A stretch of 38,704 nt of DNA from UBA6544 sp038131165 (GTDB taxonomy: Bacteria > Pseudomonadota > Alphaproteobacteria > UBA8366), in the NCBI GenBank assembly GCA_038131165.1, contig JAYPOZ010000035.1:1-38704 (forward strand). The letters are read 5' to 3'. A program made the translations under genes and the position numbers. This document shows positions 24,687 through 32,641 of the stretch, one piece after another (positions within the stretch are counted from its first letter, which is position 1; every line of letters begins with the position of its first letter). Under the pieces are notes generated by a model. That model searched no databases and had not been told where the DNA came from. It was given only the letters and a program-made list of their open reading frames with translations.

Positions 24687-24747
24687 GGGGAGCCGCTAGG
24701 TCCCCAGCTTACAGCCACTCGCTCATTGCATGGAGGAGGCGCTGACA
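24687..24747 (+). promoter_or_regulatory. Candidate ROSE-like RNA thermometer in the hsp20 leader
   Basis: Two hairpins can form in the leader. The first is GGGGA (24687-24691) with TCCCC (24701-24705). The second pairs CUC (24718-24720) and CUC (24722-24724) with GAGGAG (24733-24738), leaving G24721 bulged and an 8-base loop. It covers six bases of the GGAGGAGG ribosome site. The anti-site strand contains UCGCU (24719-24723), which fits the U(U/C)GCU signature of ROSE elements, where an unpaired or G-G-paired guanine opposite the ribosome site makes the helix heat-labile. ROSE elements control small heat-shock genes in rhizobia and other proteobacteria. Heat sensing here is inferred from sequence. 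Confidence 0.55.
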
Positions 24748-25230
24748 ATGTCGCGTATGTCACTTTTCAACAGCCCATTGCTGTTGGGTTTCGAAGAATT
24801 CGAGCGGACCTTGGATCGCATCTCGAAGATGCAGACAGAAGGCTATCCGCCCTACAATATCGAACAAATCGGCAAGAATGCGCTGCGGATTACCCTGGCG
24901 GTTGCGGGTTTTACCGAGACCGATCTCACGATCCAGATCGAAGACAGCCAACTGGTTATCCGAGGCCGGCAGGAAGACGACGTGGAACGCCGCTTTTTGC
25001 ACCGTGGCATCGCGGCACGGCAGTTTCAACGCAGCTTCGTGCTGGCCGAAGGCATCGAAGTCCGCGAGGCACATCTCCATAACGGATTATTGCATGTCGA
25101 CCTTGTCCGGCCGGAGCCCGAATCCAGGGTGCGGACAATTTCAATCAGTACAAAGGACGGAACCGCGGCGGCCAACCGCGGGAAATCAGTCGGTATCGAG
25201 CAAGCGGCAGGCCCAAAAGGAGAAAATTGA
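24748..25230 (+). CDS. Small heat-shock protein, Hsp20/alpha-crystallin family
   Basis: A 160-residue holdase that binds unfolding proteins for later refolding. The alpha-crystallin domain spans about residues 38-135, with V-A-G-F-T-E-T-D-L and the closing G-L-L-H-V-D-L-V-R-P (G-x-L motif). The N-terminal S-P-L-L-L-G-F-E-E-F-E-R-T-L-D-R and the Y-P-P-Y-N-I-E are typical of alphaproteobacterial IbpA-like proteins. I chose the ATG at 24748, nine bases after GGAGGAG; an ATG at 24730 would place that site inside the gene. The DUF1150 gene follows with its start one base after this stop. Confidence 0.92.
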   Translation: MSRMSLFNSPLLLGFEEFERTLDRISKMQTEGYPPYNIEQIGKNALRITLAVAGFTETDLTIQIEDSQLVIRGRQEDDVERRFLHRGIAARQFQRSFVLAEGIEVREAHLHNGLLHVDLVRPEPESRVRTISISTKDGTAAANRGKSVGIEQAAGPKGEN

Positions 25231-25231
25231 C

Positions 25232-25444
25232 ATGGCACACAAGGACCAACGCCAAATTTCGGAAATCGATTTGGCACGGCTCGGAGCGGATAACATCGCC
25301 TATGTGCGGCGCATCGAGATCGACCAGAAAGTCCATTTCATGCTGGTGGCCGGCGATGGCCGCGAACTCGGAGTCGCCCCCAGCTATCAGACTGCGATCA
25401 TTGCGGCACTGGAAAACGATTTCGAGCCGGTCAGCGTCCACTAA
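25232..25444 (+). CDS. DUF1150 family protein
   Basis: A 70-residue protein with D-L-A-R-L-G-A-D-N-I-A-Y-V-R, then G-R-E-L-G-V-A-P and A-A-L-E-N-D-F-E-P-V-S-V-H, typical of DUF1150. The family is almost confined to alphaproteobacteria, where it commonly follows an Hsp20 gene, as here. A function in regulating or assisting the small heat-shock protein is suggested by that pairing only. AAGGAG at about 25217 lies inside the hsp20 3' end, so the two are cotranscribed. It converges on ptsN with 20 bases between. Confidence 0.9.
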   Translation: MAHKDQRQISEIDLARLGADNIAYVRRIEIDQKVHFMLVAGDGRELGVAPSYQTAIIAALENDFEPVSVH

Positions 25445-25464
25445 GCCAGACCAGCGACAGCCAG

Positions 25465-25929
25465 TCAGGCGGCAGCTTCGGCCGTCGTTTCGATCAGCAG
25501 CGCATAGAGAGAATCCGGATTCTCCGATCCCCGCAACTTCTCACAGGTCCGGCGATCCCGCAGCAGCCGTGACACACGCGCCAATGCTTTGAGATGGTCC
25601 GCTCCCGCGCATTCCGGCGCCAGCAACAGGAAGATCAAATCGACTGGCTGCTCATCAATCGACTCGAACTCGATCGGCCGCTCCAGCCGCGCAAAAAAAC
25701 CGTGAAGGCGATCAAGACCGGGTAACTTTCCATGCGGTATCGCGATCCCATTGCCGACGCCAGTCGTCCCCAGTCGTTCCCGTTCGATCAATGCATCGAA
25801 AATGATGCGCTCGCTCAGCCCCGACTCCTCGGATGCGTGTTTCGCTAACTCCTGCAGCGCCTGTTTCTTAGACGTCGCGGGGAGTTTCGCGAATATACTG
25901 TCAGGGGTGATCAAATCGGCAATTTCCAT
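25465..25929 (-). CDS. ptsN: Nitrogen-regulatory PTS protein IIA-Ntr (PtsN)
   Basis: A 154-residue EIIA-fructose/mannitol-type domain. The phosphorylated histidine is H66 in G-I-A-I-P-H-G-K. IIA-Ntr receives phosphate from PEP through EI-Ntr and NPr, and signals nitrogen and potassium status without transporting sugar. It is the last gene of the rpoN-hpf-ptsN run, 10 bases after hpf, matching the usual genomic order. The ATG at 25929 follows GAGGG; the frame extends 21 codons upstream into the hpf 3' end. Confidence 0.93.
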   Translation of the reverse strand: MEIADLITPDSIFAKLPATSKKQALQELAKHASEESGLSERIIFDALIERERLGTTGVGNGIAIPHGKLPGLDRLHGFFARLERPIEFESIDEQPVDLIFLLLAPECAGADHLKALARVSRLLRDRRTCEKLRGSENPDSLYALLIETTAEAAA

Positions 25930-25939
25930 GCGTCCGCCC

Positions 25940-26542
25940 TCAGTTGGTCTCAGGCTCGCCGCCGCACATCCCCCGCGGATCGACCCATCCAATATTTCCG
26001 TCGGCCCGGCGATAGATCATGTTCAGCCCGCCATGTGCGACATTACGGAACATCATCGCGGGCAGATTCGCGAGATCCATACGCATCACCGCTTCGCCCG
26101 CGGTCAGGTTCTCAATCGCCGTTTCCAGCTCGGCGACGATCACAGGCTGGTCCGGCTCGTCCGCCGCATCTCCATTCTCGGTATCGGCTTCGGCTTCCAG
26201 AACGTATTGCAGTGCCGGCAATACGTCGGCATTCTCCGGACGCTCGCGATGATGATCGCGCAATCGCCGCTTGTACCGCCGCAGCCGCTTGCCAACGTGC
26301 TCTGCCGCCTGGTCGAAGGCCGCGTAGGCATCGCCCGCCATCGCATGCCCCTGCAGCAAAATCCCCTTGCCAACATGGACCGCAATATCCGCGCGAATTT
26401 CATGCCCTTGTTTCGACATTGTCACGTGACCGTCTGTGGGGTTCTCAAAATATTTGCCCACAACAGCCGGGACTTGCGTTTCGATATAACTGCGAAGCGC
26501 AGCACCCACATCGAGCTGCTTGCCGTTAATTGTTAGTTGCAT
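25940..26542 (-). CDS. hpf: Ribosome hibernation promoting factor, long form
   Basis: A 200-residue protein. The N-terminal domain (about 1-105; V-T-M-S-K-Q-G-H-E-I-R-A-D-I-A-V and a K-R-L-R-R-Y-K-R-R-L basic stretch) is the S30AE/YfiA fold that binds the 30S decoding site. The C-terminal domain (about 130-185, M-R-M-D-L and P-A-M-M-F-R-N) mediates dimerisation of inactive 100S ribosomes, so it is the long HPF that acts alone. It lies between rpoN and ptsN, the standard order. The 145-base gap to rpoN leaves room for its own promoter. Confidence 0.93.
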   Translation of the reverse strand: MQLTINGKQLDVGAALRSYIETQVPAVVGKYFENPTDGHVTMSKQGHEIRADIAVHVGKGILLQGHAMAGDAYAAFDQAAEHVGKRLRRYKRRLRDHHRERPENADVLPALQYVLEAEADTENGDAADEPDQPVIVAELETAIENLTAGEAVMRMDLANLPAMMFRNVAHGGLNMIYRRADGNIGWVDPRGMCGGEPETN

Positions 26543-26687
26543 TCGCCTATCATCTGAGTTTTGTCGGGTCGTTCTTAGACCGCAGTCGTCGCCTCACCTC
26601 CGCGACGGGTCGCGATACATAGGCGGCGGGGCAGAGCGAGTCAATAGCACCCCGCCACACCCTTAAATTTCAAGCGTTTCTGCTGTT

Positions 26688-28220
26688 TCAAAGCGTCCCC
26701 ACCTTCATTCTCCGGCGCTCGACGGAAGATCCGATTCGCATCGCCTCCCGATACTTCGCAACGGTCCGGCGGGCGATTTCAATTCCGTCCTGGCGCAAGA
26801 TATCGACGATCTTGTCGTCTGACAGGATGGCCTTGGGAGACTCGCTGTCGATCAGGGCCTTAATGCGGAAGCGCACCGATTCGGCGGAATGCGCATCGCC
26901 GCCCGTCGCACTCTGAATCGAGGACGTGAAAAAATACTTAAGCTCGTAGAGGCCGCGCGGCGTTGCCATAAATTTGTTGGTTGTCACTCGGCTGACCGTG
27001 CTCTCATGCATCTCGATCGCCTCTGCAATATCCCGCAGGATCAGCGGTTTCAGATGCTCCACGCCGCGGCGGAAGAACGCATCTTGTTGCTTTACGATCT
27101 CGCTGGCGACCTTCAGGATCGTGGTGGCGCGCTGATGCAGCGACTTGACGAGCCAATTGGCATTTTGGAATCGTTCGGTGACATACTCTTTATCTTCCTT
27201 CCGTCGAACGCCTTTGCTCACCTCGGCGAAATATTCCGTATTGACCAGCACACGCGGCAAGGTTTCCTGATTGAGTTCGAGGAACCATCCGCCGTCCGGA
27301 TGCGGCTGCATCAAGATATCCGGGATGACGCTTTGGATTGCTTCTTCGCGGAAGTTGCTGGCCGGCTTCGGATCCAGCGTCCGTATCTCCGCAACCATAT
27401 CCGTTAAATCTTCCTCATCGACCCCGCAAATTTTCAGCAAAGCGGCTTTGTCGCGCCGTCCGAGCAGTTCCAAATTGTCGATCAACGCTTCCATCGCTGG
27501 GTCGAAACGGTCACGATCCCGGAGCTGCAAGGCGAGGCACTCTTTCAGATCCCGCGCAAAGACCCCCGGCGGGTCAAACTGCTGGAGCCGCGCAAGGACC
27601 GTCTCCACCCGTGCGACGTCACACCCCAGCATGGATGCGATTTCGTCGGTCGTACCGGCGAGCCAGCCGGATTCGTCGAGCATGTCGATCAAGTGAATTC
27701 CGATGATGCGCTCTGCCGGCTCCTTGATGTCGATCCCAAGTTGTTCCACCAGATGCTCGCGCAGGCTGGGCTCTTCGCTCAGCGTGGCCTCGAAATCACC
27801 CAGGCCTTCGCTGAAATCGCTGCGACCTCCAGCCCCTATCGGGGATTGTGTATCGAAACCGCCGGTGACTTCATCCGAGACATCTCTTGGGTGCTGATCG
27901 TCCCAAACGTTCTCGTACTCCATATCGAGCGGCTTTTCTTCGGCGGCCGGCAATTGGTCTCCTGCCGTCATATCTGAAGAATCGGGTCCACCAAAATCGT
28001 CATCGGTCGGCACTACCGATTCGAGTACCGGCTCGCCGTCGCCACTCGGCGGCGCTTCGCCGTCATCCCGTTCCAACATCGGGTTCTGATTGAGTTCGTC
28101 TTCGACGAATGCCGACAGTTCGACATTCGAGAGCTGCAGCAGTTTGATCGCCTGCTGCAGCTGCGGCGTCATTACCAGGGATTGGGATTGCCTCAGGTCG
28201 AGGCGTTGGGAAATCGCCAT
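26688..28220 (-). CDS. rpoN: RNA polymerase sigma-54 factor (RpoN)
   Basis: A 510-residue alternative sigma factor for enhancer-dependent transcription (nitrogen, flagella and others). Region I (about 5-50) is glutamine- and leucine-rich: L-V-M-T-P-Q-L-Q-Q-A-I-K-L-L-Q. An acidic, poorly conserved region II follows (about 55-130). The core-binding and DNA-binding parts come next, ending with the RpoN box A-R-R-T-V-A-K-Y-R-E at 483-492 that reads the -24 element. It follows lptB by 20 bases, as is usual in proteobacteria. I saw no clear sigma-54 promoter in the window. Confidence 0.96.
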   Translation of the reverse strand: MAISQRLDLRQSQSLVMTPQLQQAIKLLQLSNVELSAFVEDELNQNPMLERDDGEAPPSGDGEPVLESVVPTDDDFGGPDSSDMTAGDQLPAAEEKPLDMEYENVWDDQHPRDVSDEVTGGFDTQSPIGAGGRSDFSEGLGDFEATLSEEPSLREHLVEQLGIDIKEPAERIIGIHLIDMLDESGWLAGTTDEIASMLGCDVARVETVLARLQQFDPPGVFARDLKECLALQLRDRDRFDPAMEALIDNLELLGRRDKAALLKICGVDEEDLTDMVAEIRTLDPKPASNFREEAIQSVIPDILMQPHPDGGWFLELNQETLPRVLVNTEYFAEVSKGVRRKEDKEYVTERFQNANWLVKSLHQRATTILKVASEIVKQQDAFFRRGVEHLKPLILRDIAEAIEMHESTVSRVTTNKFMATPRGLYELKYFFTSSIQSATGGDAHSAESVRFRIKALIDSESPKAILSDDKIVDILRQDGIEIARRTVAKYREAMRIGSSVERRRMKVGTL

Positions 28221-28240
28221 TGCTTAACCGGCCGGCAGCC

Positions 28241-29044
28241 TCAGAGACTAAATCGGTCGCCGAGATAAACCCGGCGGACATCCGAGTTCCCGACAATCTC
28301 TTCCGGTGATCCTTCCATTAGAACTTGGCCATCATGCAGAATGTACGCGCGGTCCACGATATCGAGGGTTTCCCGCACATTATGATCGGTGATTAACACC
28401 CCGATGCCGCGATCCTTCAGTTGAGTGACCAATTCGCGGATATCGCGAACAGCGATCGGATCGATCCCGGCCAGCGGCTCGTCGAGCAAGATGAAATGAG
28501 GATGGGAGGCCAGAGCGCGGGCAATTTCCACGCGCCGCCGCTCCCCGCCCGACAGCGTAATCGTCGATGTGCGCCGCAAATGCGAGATCGAAAATTCCGC
28601 CAGCAGCTCTTCCAAAAGAGTCTCGCGTACCTGGACATCGGGTTCGATCATTTCCAGGACCGCGCGGATATTCTGATCGACGGTTAATCCACGGAAGATA
28701 GACGGTTCTTGCGGCAGGTAACCGACGCCCAATCGGGACCTTCGATACATCGGCAGACTGGTAATATCGTGCCCATCCAAAATGATTTCGCCGTAATCAG
28801 CGGCAATCAGGCCAGTAATGATATAAAAACAGGTCGTTTTTCCCGCGCCATTGGGTCCAAGCAGACCGACGACTTCACCTCGCTGCACGTGCAAACTGAT
28901 ATTTCTCAGCACCGGCCGGCGTTTGTATTGCTTTCCCAAATTCCGGGCCACCAATCCAGGATTGTCGGCAACCAAGCGCGGCGCCGCCTCGGACGCACCT
29001 TGCGATGCGGCATTTCCCAGATGAGGTTCGTTATCTCGCTCCAT
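28241..29044 (-). CDS. lptB: LPS export ABC transporter ATP-binding protein LptB
   Basis: A 267-residue ATPase that powers LptB2FGC extraction of lipopolysaccharide from the inner membrane. Walker A G-P-N-G-A-G-K-T is at 63-70, signature L-S-G-G-E at 164-168, and Walker B I-L-L-D-E-P-L-A-G-I-D-P near 185-196. The first 30 residues are an extra polar extension compared with the E. coli protein. It lies in the lptC-lptA-lptB order. lptF and lptG are not in the window. Confidence 0.95.
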   Translation of the reverse strand: MERDNEPHLGNAASQGASEAAPRLVADNPGLVARNLGKQYKRRPVLRNISLHVQRGEVVGLLGPNGAGKTTCFYIITGLIAADYGEIILDGHDITSLPMYRRSRLGVGYLPQEPSIFRGLTVDQNIRAVLEMIEPDVQVRETLLEELLAEFSISHLRRTSTITLSGGERRRVEIARALASHPHFILLDEPLAGIDPIAVRDIRELVTQLKDRGIGVLITDHNVRETLDIVDRAYILHDGQVLMEGSPEEIVGNSDVRRVYLGDRFSL

Positions 29045-29097
29045 CGGCCAGCAGGCTTTCTTTGTTGATCGCGTCGCCTATCGAGTCGCACCGTCTA

Positions 29098-29898
29098 TCA
29101 GCGGCCGGCACCGCGGGGCTGTATCAACCCCCGAACGCGCCCCTTACCGCCAATCAATCGACTAATTCCCGAATTCAGGTCCACCTCGGCTTCATTTCCG
29201 TTCAGTTGAGTCTTACCACGGGTTATCTTAACGTTTTGTTGAAGCCTTACTATCCCAGTGCGGACATTATACACACCTTTTTCGGCCCGAACGATCTCGC
29301 TTGCAGTGGATATGTGGACGTTTCCCCAAACATTGACCTGCTGAATTTCCTGCCGACCGTTTGCACCGGCCCCAATGATCGCCAGCAGAATATCGGCTCT
29401 AACTCGCTGATCTTCCTTGATAATCGTCGCGTCGCCTCGGGCAACGAACTGCTGCTTCGCTTCCCAGTATTCCAATTGATCGCGCGCCGTGATCAGGCCC
29501 TGATTGGATTCGATGCGCAGGTTTTCACCGATAAGAACAAAATTCTGATCGTCGATCTTATATTCCCCGCGATCTCCGAATACCCGTTCGTTCTTTGAAA
29601 TGATCTGCACATTGCCGTCGGCATCAACACGGTAAAACTGATCGCCGCCGCCCTCGGGATTGTCGCGGTAATGCGCGGTCAGGGTATCGGCCCGCAATTC
29701 CACGCCGGAACGAACCGCTCGCGCGTTCCCCGTCGCGACAACTCTCGCTTCATCGCGGTACCAAACGAGGCCTTCCTCCGCGGTCAGGTCCAAGGGGTCA
29801 TCGCCCCCCTGCAATAGGCCTTGGGAAATTGCCGTCCCGGGCGCTAAAGCAGCCAACGTCAACAATAAACCCAATCCAAAAATAGCGGCGGTTCTCAC
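29098..29898 (-). CDS. lptA: LPS transport periplasmic protein LptA (OstA family)
   Basis: A 266-residue protein with a signal peptide (about 1-25, ending A-I-S-Q-G). The mature part is a beta-jellyroll OstA domain with repeated strands (L-T-A-E-E-G-L-V-W, V-V-A-T-G-N-A-R-A-V, V-N-V-W-G-N-V-H-I, L-N-G-N-E-A-E-V-D-L). LptA oligomers bridge LptC and LptD across the periplasm for lipopolysaccharide. It is longer than E. coli LptA (185 residues), as is common in alphaproteobacteria. Its start overlaps the lptC stop by 4 bases. Confidence 0.93.
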   Translation of the reverse strand: MRTAAIFGLGLLLTLAALAPGTAISQGLLQGGDDPLDLTAEEGLVWYRDEARVVATGNARAVRSGVELRADTLTAHYRDNPEGGGDQFYRVDADGNVQIISKNERVFGDRGEYKIDDQNFVLIGENLRIESNQGLITARDQLEYWEAKQQFVARGDATIIKEDQRVRADILLAIIGAGANGRQEIQQVNVWGNVHISTASEIVRAEKGVYNVRTGIVRLQQNVKITRGKTQLNGNEAEVDLNSGISRLIGGKGRVRGLIQPRGAGR

Positions 29899-30578
29899 TT
29901 TTGGACTGCTCCCTCTGCCTCTTCGGTCGGATCGTTGAGCAGTATCACGCGACTCTTACCCTGAAATTCGATGCGTTCCCCGCGGTTGCGGACGATAAAG
30001 CCCTCCGCCTGAATATGGCCAAACGGGCCTTGACCGTGAACCGGCTCGGTGCCGATCGCATCTCCAGCGCGGAGATCCAGAACCGCGCTCGTTGTCCTGA
30101 ACTCATAACCCTTGTCATGGAACAGATTGACCGTTCCTGCCAGCTCCAGAAATTGCGTGACGCGATTGTAGTTGCCGAGTTCAGCAGTCACCGCCAACCA
30201 CGATCCATCATCCATGACTATGTCGGCTTTCGGCTGCAGCAACTCGATCACCGGGGAATCCGCATCCAGCTGTTCAGCGGACTCGGCCGTTACGGTAAAC
30301 GGCCTTTTCGCCCGGTCGACGCCCGTGTAGCGCGCATTCACCATGCGCAAGTTCTCCGCCGCGCTCTTGTCGATCTTTGCGAATCCGATCTGAAACCGGT
30401 CATTTTGTTCATTTAGTTGCGGCCAAATAACCACGACCAGCAAGAGCGCTGTCGCCACCGTCGGCAACAACACCTTCATGAACCCGACAAATTGGCCGTA
30501 TACTCGGCTCGCCCGCTGCGTGCGCCGCGCCGTAAGGGCAACCCGACGACGTGTTGACGCTGCAGCAACCGTGCTCAT
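29895..30578 (-). CDS. lptC: LPS export system protein LptC
   Basis: A 227-residue bitopic membrane protein. A basic cytoplasmic N-terminus (about 1-34, arginine-rich) is followed by one membrane helix (V-L-L-P-T-V-A-T-A-L-L-L-V-V-V-I-W, about 36-52) and a periplasmic beta-jellyroll domain. LptC docks on LptB2FG and passes lipopolysaccharide to LptA. It overlaps lptA by 4 bases and starts 4 bases after the kdsD stop, so these are clearly one operon. Confidence 0.92.
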   Translation of the reverse strand: MSTVAAASTRRRVALTARRTQRASRVYGQFVGFMKVLLPTVATALLLVVVIWPQLNEQNDRFQIGFAKIDKSAAENLRMVNARYTGVDRAKRPFTVTAESAEQLDADSPVIELLQPKADIVMDDGSWLAVTAELGNYNRVTQFLELAGTVNLFHDKGYEFRTTSAVLDLRAGDAIGTEPVHGQGPFGHIQAEGFIVRNRGERIEFQGKSRVILLNDPTEEAEGAVQK

Positions 30579-30582
30579 GCGA

Positions 30583-31590
30583 TCAGGTAATCCCGGCTTT
30601 CAGAAGATCGTGGATGTGCAAGATTCCGACGGGTTGGCGAGATTGCTCGCCAACGACGAAGAGATTGGTAATCTTCCGCTCGTTCATCAGCGCGACCGCC
30701 TCCGCCGCCAATGCCTGCGGTTTGATCGTCTTGGGCGCCGTCGTCATCACTTCTCCCGCCGCACGGCTGAGCAGATTTTCCACTAGCGTCCGGCGCAAAT
30801 CGCCGTCAGTGATGACCCCCAATAGGCTGCCTTTGCTGTCGACGACTCCAACGCAGCCAAACCGTTTCTCGGACATCACGGGAATTACCTCGTGCATTGG
30901 AAGCCCGGCGTCAACCAGCGGGATCATATCCCCTTCATGCATCAAATCGGAGACCCGCTGGAGGCTAATGCCGAGTTTTCCACCAGGATGCAAAACGCGG
31001 AAGTCTTGCGCCGAAAAACCCTTCCGTTCCAGCAAAGCGACGGCAAGGGCATCTCCCATCGCCAGCGACAGCGTCGTCGACGTGGTCGGCGCCAGTCCCA
31101 TCGGACAGGCTTCGGGAATGGCCGGCAATAAGAGCACGACGTCGGCGAGCTCGGTCAGCGTGCTGCCGGGCCGCGACGTAATCACGATCAACGGTATGGA
31201 GAAACGCCGGGAATACTCCGCAATATCGCGCAGTTCAGACGTCTCTCCCGAATTGGAAAGCGCCAAGACCGCATCGTCGCGCGTTACCATGCCGAGATCG
31301 CCATGGCTGGCTTCTCCCGGATGCACATAATGGGCCGGCGTTCCCGTCGAAGCCAAGGTCGCCGCTATCTTACCACCGATATGCCCGCTTTTCCCCATGC
31401 CGGAGACGATCACGCGCCCCTTGACCTCCGAAAGCACTTGTACCGCCGCCGCAAAATTCTCGTCGAGGGACTCCGCAAGCGCCAAAATACCGTCCGCCTC
31501 CAAGCGAAACACGCGACGCGCAGACTCCAAGTCTGCATTCGGTTCCGCAATGGATTCGGCTTGCAAAAGCGGTGTATTGGAAACGGTCAT
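30583..31590 (-). CDS. kdsD: Arabinose-5-phosphate isomerase (KdsD/KpsF)
   Basis: A 335-residue enzyme that converts ribulose 5-phosphate to arabinose 5-phosphate, the first step of Kdo synthesis. The sugar isomerase (SIS) domain (about 40-180) shows G-M-G-K-S-G-H-I and L-A-L-S-N-S-G-E-T; a histidine-containing linker (R-V-L-H-P-G-G-K-L-G) follows, then two CBS domains (about 215-330, with G-V-I-T-D-G-D-L-R). It sits directly before lptC, linking Kdo supply with lipopolysaccharide export. Confidence 0.94.
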   Translation of the reverse strand: MTVSNTPLLQAESIAEPNADLESARRVFRLEADGILALAESLDENFAAAVQVLSEVKGRVIVSGMGKSGHIGGKIAATLASTGTPAHYVHPGEASHGDLGMVTRDDAVLALSNSGETSELRDIAEYSRRFSIPLIVITSRPGSTLTELADVVLLLPAIPEACPMGLAPTTSTTLSLAMGDALAVALLERKGFSAQDFRVLHPGGKLGISLQRVSDLMHEGDMIPLVDAGLPMHEVIPVMSEKRFGCVGVVDSKGSLLGVITDGDLRRTLVENLLSRAAGEVMTTAPKTIKPQALAAEAVALMNERKITNLFVVGEQSRQPVGILHIHDLLKAGIT

Positions 31591-31726
31591 TGGACTCTCG
31601 GTTCTGTGACTTTAAACGACGATATCGACGGCTCGAACCGAGCTGACGAACCGCTGCCTCAAGCATGGTCGATTATGCCCATCACCTCCTAAGAGGTCAA
31701 TGAAAGCGCGCGTTTCAGCGCCTTGG

Positions 31727-32338
31727 CTAGGAATGAGCGAAAATATCTTCGGACTCGAATCCCGCGATATCCATCGCCGCACGTGTCGGTAGAAATTCGA
31801 AAGCCGCTTGGGCGATGTGGGTTCGGTTCTCCCGCGCAAGGCGCGCATCGAGCGCCTCCTTCAAACGATGCAGATAGAGGACATCGCTGGCGGCGTACTC
31901 AAGCTGTGCCAATGTGAGTTCCGATGCGCCCCAATCCGAGGATTGTTGCTCTTTCGATAGATCGACGCCGAGGAACTCGCGGCATAATTCCTTAAGACCG
32001 TGACGATCCGTATACGTGCGCGTCAGGCGCGAAGCGATTTTCGTGCAATAAACCGGGCGACAATCGGCACCCAGGTAGTGGTTCAGGGCGGCAATGTCGA
32101 AGCGCGCGAAATGAAAGAGCTTCAAGACCGATGTATCGTTGACCAAGCGGCACAAATTCGGCGCCGAGTACTCCGGAGTCGGAAAATGCACGATATGACA
32201 CACGCCGTCGCCGGCAGAAAGTTGGACCACACACAACCGATCACGGAGCGTGTTCAATCCCAGCGTTTCGGTGTCGATCGCAACGGACTGTCCGAAGTCG
32301 ACATTGTCAGGCAAGTCACCTCGATGAAGTTCAATCAC
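31727..32338 (-). CDS. rnd: Ribonuclease D-type 3'-5' exonuclease, short form
   Basis: A 203-residue exonuclease with only the DEDDy catalytic domain: V-A-I-D-T-E-T (first D and E), F-A-R-F-D-I-A (second D) and A-S-D-V-L-Y-L (last D with a tyrosine). The HRDC domains of E. coli RNase D are absent, as in other alphaproteobacterial short forms. I chose a GTG at 32338, because family members begin with I-x-L-H-R-G-D-L-P; an ATG at 32374 is possible but the extra residues lie next to the tRNA gene. Expected role: trimming of tRNA and other stable RNA 3' ends. A tRNA-Leu gene lies just upstream on the same strand. Confidence 0.88.
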   Translation of the reverse strand: MIELHRGDLPDNVDFGQSVAIDTETLGLNTLRDRLCVVQLSAGDGVCHIVHFPTPEYSAPNLCRLVNDTSVLKLFHFARFDIAALNHYLGADCRPVYCTKIASRLTRTYTDRHGLKELCREFLGVDLSKEQQSSDWGASELTLAQLEYAASDVLYLHRLKEALDARLARENRTHIAQAAFEFLPTRAAMDIAGFESEDIFAHS

Positions 32339-32361
32339 CAAAGAGAAATTCCTTTTCCGGC

Positions 32362-32377
32362 CGGGTCGAGCCACCCG
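32362..32377 (-). other. Small hairpin between tRNA-Leu and rnd
   Basis: CGGGT (32362-32366) and ACCCG (32373-32377) form a five-base stem with a six-base loop, six bases after the tRNA 3' end. There is no following T run, so it is a poor terminator; the tRNA and rnd may share a transcript. Confidence 0.3.
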
Positions 32378-32382
32378 TATAA

Positions 32383-32469
32383 TGGTGCCCAGGAGAAGAC
32401 TCGAACTTCCACGAGGTTTCCCCCACAGGTACCTGAAACCTGCGCGTCTACCAATTCCGCCACCTGGGC
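32383..32469 (-). tRNA. tRNA-Leu (CAG anticodon)
   Basis: On the minus strand the gene begins GCCCAGG and ends CCTGGGC-A-CCA, giving a seven-base acceptor stem with encoded CCA. The D-arm has GGAATTGGTAGAC; the anticodon stem CAGGT/ACCTG holds loop TTCAGGT with anticodon CAG (reads CUG). A long variable arm typical of class II tRNAs and a T-loop TTCGAGT follow. The long arm, G-rich D-loop and anticodon all agree on leucine. Confidence 0.97.
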
Positions 32470-32479
32470 GCTCGAGCGG

Positions 32480-32508
32480 AATTTCGACACTGCGACTCGC
32501 TTTGTCAA
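32480..32508 (-). promoter_or_regulatory. Probable promoter of tRNA-Leu
   Basis: On the minus strand a perfect -35 element TTGACA (32503-32508) is followed after 17 bases by GAAATT (32480-32485), a weak -10. Transcription would begin close to the tRNA 5' end at 32469. A perfect -35 with exact spacing before a stable RNA gene makes this likely. Confidence 0.5.
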
Positions 32509-32641
32509 CCAGCTTATGAACTTTCGCATCGGCTATTAGCGCTGGTTTTTAGGTTTGCGCGATTTTATATCATGTTACCTTTCGGGAAATTACCGCCGTC
32601 GGAAGCCGATGGCGGCGCGGCAATTCGGGGAGTTATCGAAC

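Noticed and set aside
26601..26614. CGCGAC-GG-GTCGCG palindrome upstream of hpf
   Set aside because: A two-base loop and no T run make it a poor terminator; in this GC-rich DNA it may be chance.
31659..31682. Seven-codon minus-strand frame after AGGAGG before kdsD, possibly a leader peptide
   Set aside because: The ribosome site is only two bases from the ATG and there is no attenuator structure.
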